Program-made: the position numbers and the translations under genes | Part shown: piece after piece, positions 1-8,791 of the stretch | Position numbering within the stretch: position 1 is the stretch's first letter | How the letters are laid out: each line of letters begins with the position of its first letter | Assembly (NCBI RefSeq): GCF_003173355.1 | Contig: NZ_QGMY01000003.1 | Span: 1 to 64,000, forward strand | Direction: 5' to 3' | Length of the DNA stretch: 64,000 nucleotides | Source: Methanospirillum lacunae | GTDB taxonomy: Archaea; Halobacteriota; Methanomicrobia; Methanomicrobiales; Methanospirillaceae | Notes under the pieces: generated by a model | Told to the model about the DNA's origin: nothing | Seen by the model: the letters and a program-made list of their open reading frames with translations, nothing else | Database searches by the model: none

Positions 1-624
1 TTGCAACATCGCTGTTCACAGTTCGGGCTCCCATCAAACGGCCTCTTATGTTGAACATTAAAGATTATATACCTTTCCAGGCATCTACCCTCGCAGTTCA
101 ACAAAACAACCGCGTTACACGCTCGTGGTGAGCGTGGGATACAATAGTAGATCACTAGCACATATAATGGTTTCTCAAAAAGCCGAGTAATAACACATCA
201 ACAGACATACAGAAGTGACTAGATAACCTCAATTCTTTGGCTTTTTTACTTACATTACCAAAAAGCGCAGTTACGCAAACACAACAGTAACTGAAACCAT
301 CATGGAGATTCTGTCGTAAGTTGATGAATATCGTGAAACAAAAATAGGACCATGCTGCAGAATGTGGCAGTGTTGATGTTAGGAGTACCAGCATACAAAG
401 CGTGTCAGCGCGATGTAGATGTACCACATCCTACAACATGGATTACATATTTTTGTTGCACCAAGGATCGTATAAGGTTTCTCATTCAAAACAGAGCAAA
501 TACTAAGGATCTAGTGGTTATTTGAGAAATAAATAATATTTAAAGTATTAGTTCTTGTAGAATGGGTTGTTTCAAAGAAAAGGAAAAAAAGGATTGAATC
601 ACGCATACCAGAGAATTATGAGGA
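1..624. other. AT-rich stretch without a supportable gene
   Basis: No open frame here shows a recognisable family, good start signals or the codon pattern of the neighbours. A 90-codon minus-strand frame (155-427) is cysteine-rich and looks like chance. There is one clean inverted repeat at 118-136 (CACGCTC, 5-base loop, GAGCGTG) that could form a hairpin. The right end (about 540-624) is the downstream flank of pyrK. The stretch may hold the tail of a gene lying to the left, or a non-coding RNA, but nothing visible proves either. Confidence 0.5.
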
Positions 625-1383
625 TCAACTTCTCCTTCCACATGCATCCCGATGATATCTTCCAAGCTCACTCTTTTGAAGAATATCACCACGAAATACC
701 GGACCATCTCTACAGACACATAATCCTTCAGGATCAATACAACATGAACCACATAACCCCACCCCGCATTTCATGTATCGGTGAAGACTAAATTGTCCCA
801 TTTTCAGGGCTCCTTTTGCATCAAGAACATCAAGGACTGATTTCATCATAAGTTCTGGTCCGCAAACACATACAGAATCGTATATTGAAAGATCCATTTC
901 GCGCAAAAGACCTGCAACAAATCCATGATATCCTACTGACCCATCATCAGTCGCGATCATAAGATTTGTACACTCAGAAAGGATGCGGGTATATAGAAGA
1001 TCTGGAGCTGACCTGGCACCAAGCAGAAAGGTAATTTTTGAGTACTGTCGTGCCAGAGGCAGTAAAGGGGCTGCACCTACACCTCCTGCAATTGCCAGAA
1101 TATTCCCATTCGGGGAGAATCCATTCCCAAATGGACCTCGTATACCAATCAACTCCCCGGGTTTCAGATTCCCAAGAGCAATGGTAGCATCACCAACTTC
1201 CTGGACAGTAATTGAATCAGGTCCAGAAAGTGCCATCGGGATCTCATCAACCCCGGGAACCCAGACCATGACAAACTGGCCGGGTCTAACTTCAAATTTC
1301 TTATCAAAAAAAACAGTTTTTACAGATGTACTCTCTTCGACTATTCTGGTTATGTTTACCATGACGGGAAGATTATCACTCAT
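625..1383 (-). CDS. pyrK: Dihydroorotate dehydrogenase B, electron transfer subunit (PyrK)
   Basis: This FAD and [2Fe-2S] subunit passes electrons from the PyrD flavin to an acceptor in pyrimidine synthesis. The 252-residue protein has a ferredoxin-reductase-like FAD domain (motif RPGQFVMVWVPG near residue 35), a nucleotide-binding part (AIAGGVGAAPLLPLA) and a C-terminal cysteine cluster CGVGLCGSCC...C that fits the PyrK [2Fe-2S] site. The open frame extends 40 codons upstream, but those codons lie inside pyrD; the ATG at 1383 gives a normal PyrK N terminus and overlaps the pyrD stop by 8 bases, as expected for translational coupling. Length is normal for the family. The assignment is firm; the electron acceptor (NAD or another carrier) cannot be read from sequence. 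Confidence 0.93.
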   Translation of the reverse strand: MSDNLPVMVNITRIVEESTSVKTVFFDKKFEVRPGQFVMVWVPGVDEIPMALSGPDSITVQEVGDATIALGNLKPGELIGIRGPFGNGFSPNGNILAIAGGVGAAPLLPLARQYSKITFLLGARSAPDLLYTRILSECTNLMIATDDGSVGYHGFVAGLLREMDLSIYDSVCVCGPELMMKSVLDVLDAKGALKMGQFSLHRYMKCGVGLCGSCCIDPEGLCVCRDGPVFRGDILQKSELGRYHRDACGRRS

Positions 1384-2266
1384 GTGCACACCCGATAATT
1401 TCTTTTGGCAAAAATCCATTATCATCATAAAGGGCAGAGGAAATTTCTCTGAATAGTCCCGGATTTCCTCGCAATGCAGACCCAATCTCAACTGCAGATG
1501 CACCAGCCATCATCATCTCAACCACATCATCAGCTGATGAAATGCCCCCACATCCTATAACCGGAATATTACATGACTCATACAACTCATACACGCACCT
1601 GATTGCGATAGGAAATATTGCTTTTCCAGATAATCCACCAAACCGGTTGCCTAGAACAGGACGTTTAGCCTCAAGAGAAATCCGCATAGCCCTGACTGTA
1701 TTAATTGCTACCAGGGCATCCGCACCCCCATCTTCAGCGGCTTTTCCAATCAGAGTGATATCAGTCACATTGGGTGTAAGTTTCACCCAGACAGGTTTGT
1801 TGAATCGTGCGACAGCTGAAGTACAAGCCTGAACCAAGTCAGGATTAGTCCCTATCTGGGCACCATAGCCGGATGCATGAGGACAACTGACATTGAGCTC
1901 AAAAGCGGTTGCAGAATTAGCAAACCATGATGCAACTTCGCTGAACTCTTCCGGGTTCCCTCCGAATATACTGATAATAACAGGCTCCCCCTCGAGAGGT
2001 TTTAATTCTTCTTTGAACTCATGTGACGGATTTGGGAGACCCATTGCATTAAGGACACCATCCTCAAGAACCACAAGGCACGGACCTGCATGTCCTGTCC
2101 GTGGTTCAGGCCCGATGGATTTGGAGACCACTGCACCAGCTCCCTCTCGGAGCATACGCGCAAGAGATGAGCCACTGGTGCCAAGCACACCGGCAGCAAG
2201 GATGAGATGGTTACTCAGTGTAACTCCACCAACCTCGACCGGACCCCTCTGAAGTCGAATCATCAT
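1376..2266 (-). CDS. pyrD: Dihydroorotate dehydrogenase, class 1B catalytic subunit (PyrD)
   Basis: This FMN enzyme oxidises dihydroorotate to orotate, the fourth step of UMP synthesis, in the cytosol. The TIM-barrel protein of about 296 residues carries the class 1 active-site motif ELNVSCPHASGYG, whose Cys is the catalytic base of the 1B type, and the phosphate/FMN-binding end motifs VIGCGGISSADD and GASAVEIGSALRG. The frame opens 20 codons earlier, but ATG 2266 (or the next ATG at 2263) begins the usual MIRLQRGPVEVGG N terminus. It is the first gene of a pyrD-pyrK pair and is divergent from mdh with only about 53 bases between starts, so the two promoters must be interleaved and the transcript may be nearly leaderless. 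The class 1B call is supported by the adjacent pyrK. Confidence 0.93.
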   Translation of the reverse strand: MMIRLQRGPVEVGGVTLSNHLILAAGVLGTSGSSLARMLREGAGAVVSKSIGPEPRTGHAGPCLVVLEDGVLNAMGLPNPSHEFKEELKPLEGEPVIISIFGGNPEEFSEVASWFANSATAFELNVSCPHASGYGAQIGTNPDLVQACTSAVARFNKPVWVKLTPNVTDITLIGKAAEDGGADALVAINTVRAMRISLEAKRPVLGNRFGGLSGKAIFPIAIRCVYELYESCNIPVIGCGGISSADDVVEMMMAGASAVEIGSALRGNPGLFREISSALYDDNGFLPKEIIGCAHE

Positions 2267-2299
2267 CAGAGAGATCAATATGATGGTAGTTATGTATTC

Positions 2300-2319
2300 G
2301 CCATACCTATGAGTATGGC
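2300..2319. promoter_or_regulatory. Perfect inverted repeat touching the mdh start codon
   Basis: GCCATAC, a 6-base spacer and GTATGGC form a perfect 7-bp inverted repeat that ends at the base before the mdh ATG, inside the 53-base pyrD/mdh divergent region. It could be an operator seen by a dimeric regulator, or an mRNA hairpin that masks the start. No partner protein can be named from the sequence. Confidence 0.4.
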
Positions 2320-3192
2320 ATGACAAGCCTCGCCATATTCGGAGCAGGAACGATCGGAGGAGGAGTAGCTAACCTTCTCAATGCCCGTGGCCTGGTCAGC
2401 CGGATGGTAATATACGATAAGAATCGCGACCTCCAGGAGGCACAAAGGCTTGACATTCTGCACACGGGAAGAGATGTTGAGATCTCAACAGATCCCGAAG
2501 ATATGCGGAATTGTGACATAGTCATCTGCACGGCTGGACTTCCTCGAAATCCTACAGTAAAAACGCGTGCAGATCTTCTTCATACAAATCTGCCAGCAGC
2601 TGATAGTTGCGCCCGATACCTGAACGGTTTTTCCGGAATTCTAATCGTGGTGACTAACCCGATGGACATCATCACCTGGTATTTCCATACTATCACCCAG
2701 ATTCCAAAAAACCGGATTATCGGATTTGGAGGGCAATTAGACAGTGCCAGATTTTCTTATACACTTCATCAATTAGACATACAGGGACCTGGATGCATAC
2801 TTGGGGAACATGGAGAACACCAGGTACCCATCTTCAGCAGAGTTGATCCCTCTCTCCCTGAATCGAAAAGAAATGAAGTACTTTCAGATCTTCGGGGATC
2901 CAGCATGGAGATCATCAAGGGAAAAGGAGCGACGGAATTCGGTCCTTCATGGCATATATCAGAACTCGTGCGAATAATCGCCCGTGATGATAAAACATGC
3001 ATACCATGTTCCTGTATTCTGGAAGGTGAATACGGGATATCTGGTTGCTGCCTTGGTGTGCCTGCAATTATTGGAAAGGAGGGGATTTGTGAAATTGAAC
3101 AATGGGACCTGGATCCCTGGGAACATGCTCACATGCAGGCAGCCGGTACATTTGTGTCAGGACTTTGCAGGACTCTTGAAGGAAATAAATAA
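2320..3192 (+). CDS. mdh: Malate/lactate dehydrogenase family protein
   Basis: This is a cytosolic NAD(P)-dependent 2-hydroxyacid dehydrogenase of the LDH/MDH superfamily, probably interconverting malate and oxaloacetate. The 290-residue protein shows the nucleotide fold GAGTIGGG (8-15) followed by IYD with Asp33 at the end of strand 2, which favours NAD over NADP. The substrate loop is PRNPTVKTR (Arg76, Arg83), the Asp/Arg pair is DSAR (Asp141, Arg144), and the catalytic His164 is in GEHGEHQVP. The spacing between the two loop arginines is seven rather than the six usual for MDH, so substrate choice is not certain. The start is the ATG at 2320; an inverted repeat abuts it. The stop overlaps the polB start by one base (TAATG), so the two genes are likely co-transcribed. 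Confidence 0.85.
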   Translation: MTSLAIFGAGTIGGGVANLLNARGLVSRMVIYDKNRDLQEAQRLDILHTGRDVEISTDPEDMRNCDIVICTAGLPRNPTVKTRADLLHTNLPAADSCARYLNGFSGILIVVTNPMDIITWYFHTITQIPKNRIIGFGGQLDSARFSYTLHQLDIQGPGCILGEHGEHQVPIFSRVDPSLPESKRNEVLSDLRGSSMEIIKGKGATEFGPSWHISELVRIIARDDKTCIPCSCILEGEYGISGCCLGVPAIIGKEGICEIEQWDLDPWEHAHMQAAGTFVSGLCRTLEGNK

Positions 3193-5696
3193 TGGACGAA
3201 AATAAAAATACAACAAAAACTGCTTTGTCCCAGAATAAGATTCAGACGGAATTGAATTTTCAAGGAGATGCAGAGGACACAGGAAAAACTCTATTAGGGA
3301 TTAATCAGGTCGAGTACTCAAATGGACCTGATGGACCAGTCATTCACCTATACGGAAGAGAAAAAGATGGTACCTCCCGCGAAATTATGATTACGGGATT
3401 TAAACCCTATCTTTATGTAAAGGCAGAACAACTTTCAACAGTTCCTCTTCCCATGCAGGTTATTAAGGTGGAAGAGACCCCGTACTGGTCCATACACCGC
3501 GAAGAAGTTCGCAGGATGTACACCCAGCGCCCCACCGATGTCAGGGATGTGCGAACTGATTACACTCATTTTGAAGCTGATATTCCATTCGCAACCAGGT
3601 TTATGATCGACATGGGAATAACTGCAGGAGTAAAAATCCCAAAAGATCAATTTCAGGTACCATACCAGGAGGTGATTCCGGATAACATCATGGCTCCAAC
3701 CCGAAGTTGCATCCTTGATATCGAATGCCAGGATGACAAAGGCGGACTTCCGGACCCTGATCGCGATGCTATCATCTGTATCACTGCCTGGGACTCTTTT
3801 GACGATGTGTATAAAACATTCATCCTGCAAAACGAGTCAAAAACAATAACACCGTCCCTCATAAATTCAACGGGGCCACTGGAGAGCGGATGCTTCAACA
3901 AATCCTGTCATGAAGTACTTATCTATCAAACAGAAAAAGAGTTACTGGCAGGATTTGCATCGTATATTACCAAAAATAATCCAGATCTACTCACCGGATG
4001 GAACTTCATCGATTTCGACCTTCCTTTTATTCTGGGCCGAATTAAAAAACTCAACCTTCCTACAGATATTCTGGCCCGTCTCAAAGGTCCTTCTGAACGT
4101 AGTACTATTCGAGGTCGGATAGAATTTGATCTCCTTGCAGCATACAAAAAGATGCAGAGCACGAAGCTCGATTCTTATCGACTCGATGCAGTTGGAGAGC
4201 GTGAGGTTGGCGATGTAAAAGCGTTCCACTATTCACCAGGGATGACCACTTCATTCTGGAAAGACAGCCCTGCCCAGCTGATTGAGTATAACTACAAAGA
4301 TGTCGAACTTTGCGTTAAAATTAATCAAAAAAACAGCATTATTGAATTTTATCAGGAAATATCCAGATATGTCGGCTGCCCGTTGGATCGGACTCTGAAT
4401 TCATCAAATGTTATTGACATTTATATTCTACGCAAAGCTTTCGGAAAATTTGTTCTTCCATCAAAAGGATATGCAGCCGGAGATGAATTTGAGGGAGCCA
4501 CAGTTTTTGATCCAAGCCACGGTCTAAAGGAAAATGTCGTAGTTCTTGATTTGAAATCACTGTACCCAATGGCGATGATGACAATCAATGCCTCTCCGGA
4601 GACAAAAGATCCAGAAGGGGAACTGATTGCTCCTAACGGCATCAGGTTTAAAGGCCAGCCTGATGGCCTGACGAGGAGTATCATCAGCGAACTGCTTAAA
4701 GAGCGTGATGAAAAGAAGAATACACGGAACCTCTACCCATTCGGATCTCAGGAATATCATCTCTTTGACATGCAGCAGAATGTCATCAAGGTTATCATGA
4801 ACACCTATTACGGCGTAAGCGGGTATTCCCGGTTCAGACTGTATGATAGAGAAATCGGTGCTGCTGTCACCTCTGTAGGCAGAGCAATTATTGAACATAC
4901 CAGATCCATTATAGAATCCAAAGGATACTCGGTCATCTACGGCGACACTGACTCATGTATGGTTCAGCTCCCACAGGGAGATCTTGAACAGACAATTCAG
5001 ATTGCCAGATCCATAGAAAAGGAACTGAACGGGAGTTATGATAAATTTGCCAGAGATACTCTCCATGCTGATCATCACTTTTTTTCAATAAAATTTGAGA
5101 AAGTATATCGCAGATTCTTTCAGGGAGGGAAGAAAAAACGTTACGCGGGCAATCTCATCTGGAAAGAAGGAAAAGATGTGGATGAGATCGATATGGTAGG
5201 GTTTGAAGCAAAACGTTCAGACTCTCCTCTCCTCACCAGGGAAGTAATGAAGGAGATGATGAACCGGATCCTGAAAGGTGCAGAACTGCCAGAAATTAAG
5301 CAATTTCTGGGAGATGTTATAAAAAAATACCGGGCAGGAGGATACCCACTAGATGAGATCGGAATTCCCGGAGGAATCGGTAAGGGTCTAGAAGATTATG
5401 ACATCGCTGATGCACAAATTCGGGGTGCCAAATATGCCAACGAATATCTGGGTATGAACTTTGGAAAAGGCAGTAAACCTAAACGCCTCTATATCAAGAC
5501 AGTCAAAGGAAAGTATCCAAAGACAGATGTACTCTGCTTTGAATATGGAGATCAGGTCCCCACAGAATTTGTGGTTGACAGGGAACTTATGCTGGACAAA
5601 ACAATAAAACAACCAATATCCCGTATACTGGAACCTATAGGCTGGAGTTGGTCTGATATGGATCCAAGCAGAACTACCCTTTCAGACTTTTTCTAA
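3192..5696 (+). CDS. polB: Family B DNA polymerase
   Basis: This is a replicative or repair DNA polymerase with 3'-5' proofreading. The 834-residue chain has an N-terminal domain, then the exonuclease motifs DIE (about 176-178), NFIDFDLPF (Exo II) and YNYKDVE (Exo III, about 365-371). The polymerase motifs follow: DLKSLYPM (motif A, 453-460), KVIMNTYYG (motif B, from 533) and YGDTDS (motif C, 583-588). All metal-binding acidic residues are present, so both activities should be intact. There is no intein at motif C, a common insertion site in archaea. Length fits archaeal PolB. It lies between mdh (1-base overlap) and the CbiA-type gene (1-base gap), a compact run whose members do not share a pathway; co-expression is inferred from spacing only. 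Confidence 0.96.
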   Translation: MDENKNTTKTALSQNKIQTELNFQGDAEDTGKTLLGINQVEYSNGPDGPVIHLYGREKDGTSREIMITGFKPYLYVKAEQLSTVPLPMQVIKVEETPYWSIHREEVRRMYTQRPTDVRDVRTDYTHFEADIPFATRFMIDMGITAGVKIPKDQFQVPYQEVIPDNIMAPTRSCILDIECQDDKGGLPDPDRDAIICITAWDSFDDVYKTFILQNESKTITPSLINSTGPLESGCFNKSCHEVLIYQTEKELLAGFASYITKNNPDLLTGWNFIDFDLPFILGRIKKLNLPTDILARLKGPSERSTIRGRIEFDLLAAYKKMQSTKLDSYRLDAVGEREVGDVKAFHYSPGMTTSFWKDSPAQLIEYNYKDVELCVKINQKNSIIEFYQEISRYVGCPLDRTLNSSNVIDIYILRKAFGKFVLPSKGYAAGDEFEGATVFDPSHGLKENVVVLDLKSLYPMAMMTINASPETKDPEGELIAPNGIRFKGQPDGLTRSIISELLKERDEKKNTRNLYPFGSQEYHLFDMQQNVIKVIMNTYYGVSGYSRFRLYDREIGAAVTSVGRAIIEHTRSIIESKGYSVIYGDTDSCMVQLPQGDLEQTIQIARSIEKELNGSYDKFARDTLHADHHFFSIKFEKVYRRFFQGGKKKRYAGNLIWKEGKDVDEIDMVGFEAKRSDSPLLTREVMKEMMNRILKGAELPEIKQFLGDVIKKYRAGGYPLDEIGIPGGIGKGLEDYDIADAQIRGAKYANEYLGMNFGKGSKPKRLYIKTVKGKYPKTDVLCFEYGDQVPTEFVVDRELMLDKTIKQPISRILEPIGWSWSDMDPSRTTLSDFF

Positions 5697-5697
5697 T

Positions 5698-7056
5698 ATG
5701 ACTGAAAATAATTCAGGAAAAACCTCAATCCCAAGGATAATAGTTGCCGGTATCCACAGCGATTGTGGAAAGACAACAATATCACGGGGATTAATGGCAG
5801 CACTTGTTAAACGGGGCCTTATTGTGCAACCTTTCAAAGTAGGCCCTGACTTTATCGATCCCAGTCATCATACTCAAATCTGCGGACGGATTTCCCGCAA
5901 TCTTGATCCAATAATGATGGGTGAGCAGACTCTTACAGATACCTTCATCAACGCCAGTAAGGGAGCAGACATTGCAGTCATCGAAGGAGTGATGGGAATG
6001 TTTGATGGGCTGGATGGATCATCAGAAGGGAGTACTGCTCATGTTGCCCGTCTACTCAAAGCGCCTGTTATCCTGGTCATACCGGTTAAAGGAATGTCTG
6101 GAAGTGTACATGCAATAGCAGAGGGATTTAGCAGACATGATCCCGATGTTTCCATCTCTGGAATGATCCTGAATATGGTAGGTAGTTCCAGGCACAAGAC
6201 CATTCTTCAGGCATGTAATAGCGTTGATCAGGTCGGTCATATACCGGTTATGAAAGATCTTGAAATCGGGAGCAGACATCTCGGACTTGTCATGGGGGAA
6301 GAAATTCATGCCCCAGCAGCGCTTGCCAACATACTTGAGGAGTACGCCGATATACCTCGGTTGATAACCATTGCAAGATCTGCTCCTCCCCTTTCAGATA
6401 CAAATGTGGATATTCGAAGCGAGCCAGAAAAAGTTCGTATTGCAGTAGCCAGAGATCCGGCATTTTGTTTTTATTACCAGGACAACCTCGAAAGGTTAGT
6501 CAGACATGGTGCTGATTTGACTTTTTTCAGCCCGATGGTGGACAATCTTCCTTCTGCAGATATGATCTATTTGGGCGGAGGTTACCCTGAACTTCATGCC
6601 TCAACCCTTGAATCAGGGCAGGCCCGCGAACAGATCCGGACTGCTGGAGAGAACGGTGTGCCAATATACGCAGAATGTGGAGGACTTATGTATCTCGGTA
6701 AGGGACTAGACAGTGATACAGGATATGTACAATGGACGGGTATTCTGCCGATAGAAGCACATATGGAAAAGAGGTTTCAGGCTCTTGGGTACACCACTGG
6801 TCATTCTATCGGTGGGCCATCTGTTGCACCAGCGGGAACTGAGATCAGAGGACATGAATTTCATTATTCAAGGGTCGATCCAGATCGGGATGCCAGATAT
6901 GCAATACACCTCTCCCGTGGATCAGGAATTTCCGATGGCCATGACGGGATATTTGTTGAAAACTGTATGGGATCATATACTCATGCATATTTTTCAGATA
7001 ATATGACAAAAGCACTCATCTCGGCAGCCATGGAAAATAAAAAATCGAAAAACTGA
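5698..7056 (+). CDS. cfbB: CbiA/CfbB-type a,c-diamide synthase
   Basis: This glutamine- and ATP-dependent amidotransferase amidates the a and c side chains of a tetrapyrrole. In methanogens the CfbB branch acts on Ni-sirohydrochlorin in coenzyme F430 synthesis, while the CbiA branch acts on cobyrinic acid. The 452-residue protein has an N-terminal P-loop of the dethiobiotin-synthetase fold (GIHSDCGKTT, residues 18-27) and a C-terminal glutaminase domain with the nucleophile Cys327 in YAECGGLMYLG and a His in GHEFHYSRV. It starts with ATG 5698, one base after the polB stop. Sequence alone, read by eye, does not separate CfbB from CbiA; the symbol reflects the likely methanogen host. No other F430 or cobamide gene lies in the window. 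Confidence 0.82.
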   Translation: MTENNSGKTSIPRIIVAGIHSDCGKTTISRGLMAALVKRGLIVQPFKVGPDFIDPSHHTQICGRISRNLDPIMMGEQTLTDTFINASKGADIAVIEGVMGMFDGLDGSSEGSTAHVARLLKAPVILVIPVKGMSGSVHAIAEGFSRHDPDVSISGMILNMVGSSRHKTILQACNSVDQVGHIPVMKDLEIGSRHLGLVMGEEIHAPAALANILEEYADIPRLITIARSAPPLSDTNVDIRSEPEKVRIAVARDPAFCFYYQDNLERLVRHGADLTFFSPMVDNLPSADMIYLGGGYPELHASTLESGQAREQIRTAGENGVPIYAECGGLMYLGKGLDSDTGYVQWTGILPIEAHMEKRFQALGYTTGHSIGGPSVAPAGTEIRGHEFHYSRVDPDRDARYAIHLSRGSGISDGHDGIFVENCMGSYTHAYFSDNMTKALISAAMENKKSKN

Positions 7057-7077
7057 TTATTGAGAAAAAGGTAGCGA

Positions 7078-8697
7078 TTAAAGAACGCTACGTAGTTTCT
7101 GGCCAAATACAGGGAAAAAATCTTTCTTTCGGGACATCACACCCGGCAGCTCAACCGGCTGTATTTCATACCCAATTCCATTAATCAATCCTGCATCCCC
7201 GGCAGCATAGAGGTAACTGATCTGACCTATAACATCAGTGAAAAGGACAATATAAAGATCTGCACCCGTCTTATCTCTTATTGCAATTAGTTCTTCTCTG
7301 ATCTCATCATCATGAGATGAGTGATACTGGTCAGAAGCGGTCATAATCTGTGCGATGATCACTTTCTTGTCATAGAGTGTATACTCTTTTACATCCCTGA
7401 TAAGAAGCTCATGAAGGGGAACCTGATCGAGATCCATACCTTTTTGGATGAGAGTACTCCCGAACTCCAGAGGATCCCGACCTGCCAGACTGGAAAGATA
7501 TTCAACTGCCTCACGGTCCCTTGCAGTTGTTGTCGACATCTTCATCACAAGCGTGTCTGAAAGAACCCCTGCCAGGAGTAACATAGCTATCTCTTTAGAA
7601 GGTGTAACCCCCTCTTCGATATATCTGAGTGTAATGATTGTTGAGGTTGAACCAACAGGCTCATTTCTAAACTGAATCGGACGTAATGTTGAGATGGTTC
7701 CAAGACGGTGGTGATCGATGATCTCCAGTACTTCAGCTTCTTCTATCCCTTCAGCTGCCTGGGCAAATTCATTGTGATCAACAAGGATCACCGATTTGTG
7801 AATTTCTTCGACAAAAGAGTTTCGAGAGATCATTCCAAGTAGACAATAATTCTCATCAACCACGCAGGCTGTCCGGTATGGTGAATTGGTAACAACCCTC
7901 GTAGCTGATGAGAGAGAATCATCCATATGGACAACTTCTACATCTGTCCCCATGATGGCTGTGGCAGGATGAGAAAGGTGAATCATCCGGCCGACACTGA
8001 AGGCATCAAGATCAGTTTTAAGGAGTGTTACCTTGCGAGACTTGGCTGCATCATGCAGACGTTCACCAACGGGAGCGCCTTCAGCGATGATCATAGCTCC
8101 AATGCCAGCTGAAACCAGCGCTAATTGGGCGGGTTCATTGTCTCCGACAATGGCTACATCTTGTGAACCCAGCCGGGATAGGGAAACATGCAGGGCATCA
8201 ATAACAATAGCAACCTGCCCATCAAGATTTGAATGGGCAATATGCACAATCTCTGCCTGTAAAATCCGGGCTAATGTTTCAGTACTGATAGGACCAACAC
8301 GAAGTGGCTGGCTTGCGTGAGGTGATACATATGCACGGGCAAGACCATGTTCACTTACAAGACCGAGCAGATGATCATCAGAATCAACAATTGGAATATT
8401 TCTGACATCATGCTCATCCATCAGTGCTGCCACATCTATCGCAGCCATGTCATTAGGTGCTCGTTGAGGATAAAGGAATGGAATATCACCCACAACAGGT
8501 TCAACACTTTCGATAAGTGTTGGCGAAGGGAGATTCGTTTCATTAAGGACATATTGTGTCTCTGAATTAATTTCTCCGCACCGACCTGCGACATATGAAC
8601 CTTCTTTGACCTTTCCAAGGAGGTTTGCATAAGCGATTGCACTGGCAATACTATCGGTATCAGGCTGCCGGTGTCCGAGAACATATATTGTCTGCAT
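7078..8697 (-). CDS. ppaC: CBS-domain family II inorganic pyrophosphatase
   Basis: This Mn2+/Co2+-dependent enzyme hydrolyses pyrophosphate in the cytosol and pulls biosynthetic reactions forward. The 539-residue protein begins with the family II signature GHRQPDTDSIASA, then has a large insertion containing two CBS halves and a DRTGG-like segment between (about 70-300), and resumes with VDHNEF and IIDHHRLG (the DHH motif), ending with a DHHA2 domain and the substrate-binding SRKKDFFP near the C terminus. In this family the CBS insert binds adenine nucleotides and tunes activity, so feedback by energy charge is likely. All metal and substrate residues I can recognise are kept. It is convergent with the CbiA/CfbB gene and divergent from the SHOCT membrane protein; a perfect inverted repeat touches its start codon. 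Confidence 0.92.
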   Translation of the reverse strand: MQTIYVLGHRQPDTDSIASAIAYANLLGKVKEGSYVAGRCGEINSETQYVLNETNLPSPTLIESVEPVVGDIPFLYPQRAPNDMAAIDVAALMDEHDVRNIPIVDSDDHLLGLVSEHGLARAYVSPHASQPLRVGPISTETLARILQAEIVHIAHSNLDGQVAIVIDALHVSLSRLGSQDVAIVGDNEPAQLALVSAGIGAMIIAEGAPVGERLHDAAKSRKVTLLKTDLDAFSVGRMIHLSHPATAIMGTDVEVVHMDDSLSSATRVVTNSPYRTACVVDENYCLLGMISRNSFVEEIHKSVILVDHNEFAQAAEGIEEAEVLEIIDHHRLGTISTLRPIQFRNEPVGSTSTIITLRYIEEGVTPSKEIAMLLLAGVLSDTLVMKMSTTTARDREAVEYLSSLAGRDPLEFGSTLIQKGMDLDQVPLHELLIRDVKEYTLYDKKVIIAQIMTASDQYHSSHDDEIREELIAIRDKTGADLYIVLFTDVIGQISYLYAAGDAGLINGIGYEIQPVELPGVMSRKKDFFPVFGQKLRSVL

Positions 8698-8712
8698 ACC
8701 TGTTCCACAGGT
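8698..8712. promoter_or_regulatory. Perfect inverted repeat touching the pyrophosphatase start
   Basis: ACCTGT, TCC and ACAGGT form a perfect 6-bp inverted repeat directly before the ATG of the minus-strand pyrophosphatase gene. In the mRNA it would form a short hairpin just upstream of the start codon; as DNA it could be an operator. Function is not shown. Confidence 0.35.
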
Positions 8713-8726
8713 TATGCATGTGCAGA

Positions 8727-8736
8727 CATATACTAT
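8727..8736 (-). promoter_or_regulatory. Putative TATA box for the pyrophosphatase gene
   Basis: Read on the minus strand this is AGTATATGTC, centred about 34 bases before the ATG at 8697. This is a sensible place for an archaeal TATA box giving a very short leader. Confidence 0.4.
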
Positions 8737-8754
8737 TGGTCTGTCTCATGCAGA

Positions 8755-8766
8755 TTGATATATCTC
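8755..8766 (+). promoter_or_regulatory. Putative TATA box for the SHOCT membrane protein gene
   Basis: TTGATATATCTC lies 26-37 bases before the ATG at 8792, the spacing expected for an archaeal promoter with a short or absent leader. No clear Shine-Dalgarno sequence precedes this ATG, which agrees with a nearly leaderless transcript. Confidence 0.45.
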
Positions 8767-8791
8767 GTCACCAAATTCCAGAGTACCAATT

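Noticed and set aside
155-427. A 90-codon minus-strand frame near the left edge
   Set aside because: It is cysteine- and leucine-rich with no start signal or recognisable family; it is probably chance in AT-rich sequence.
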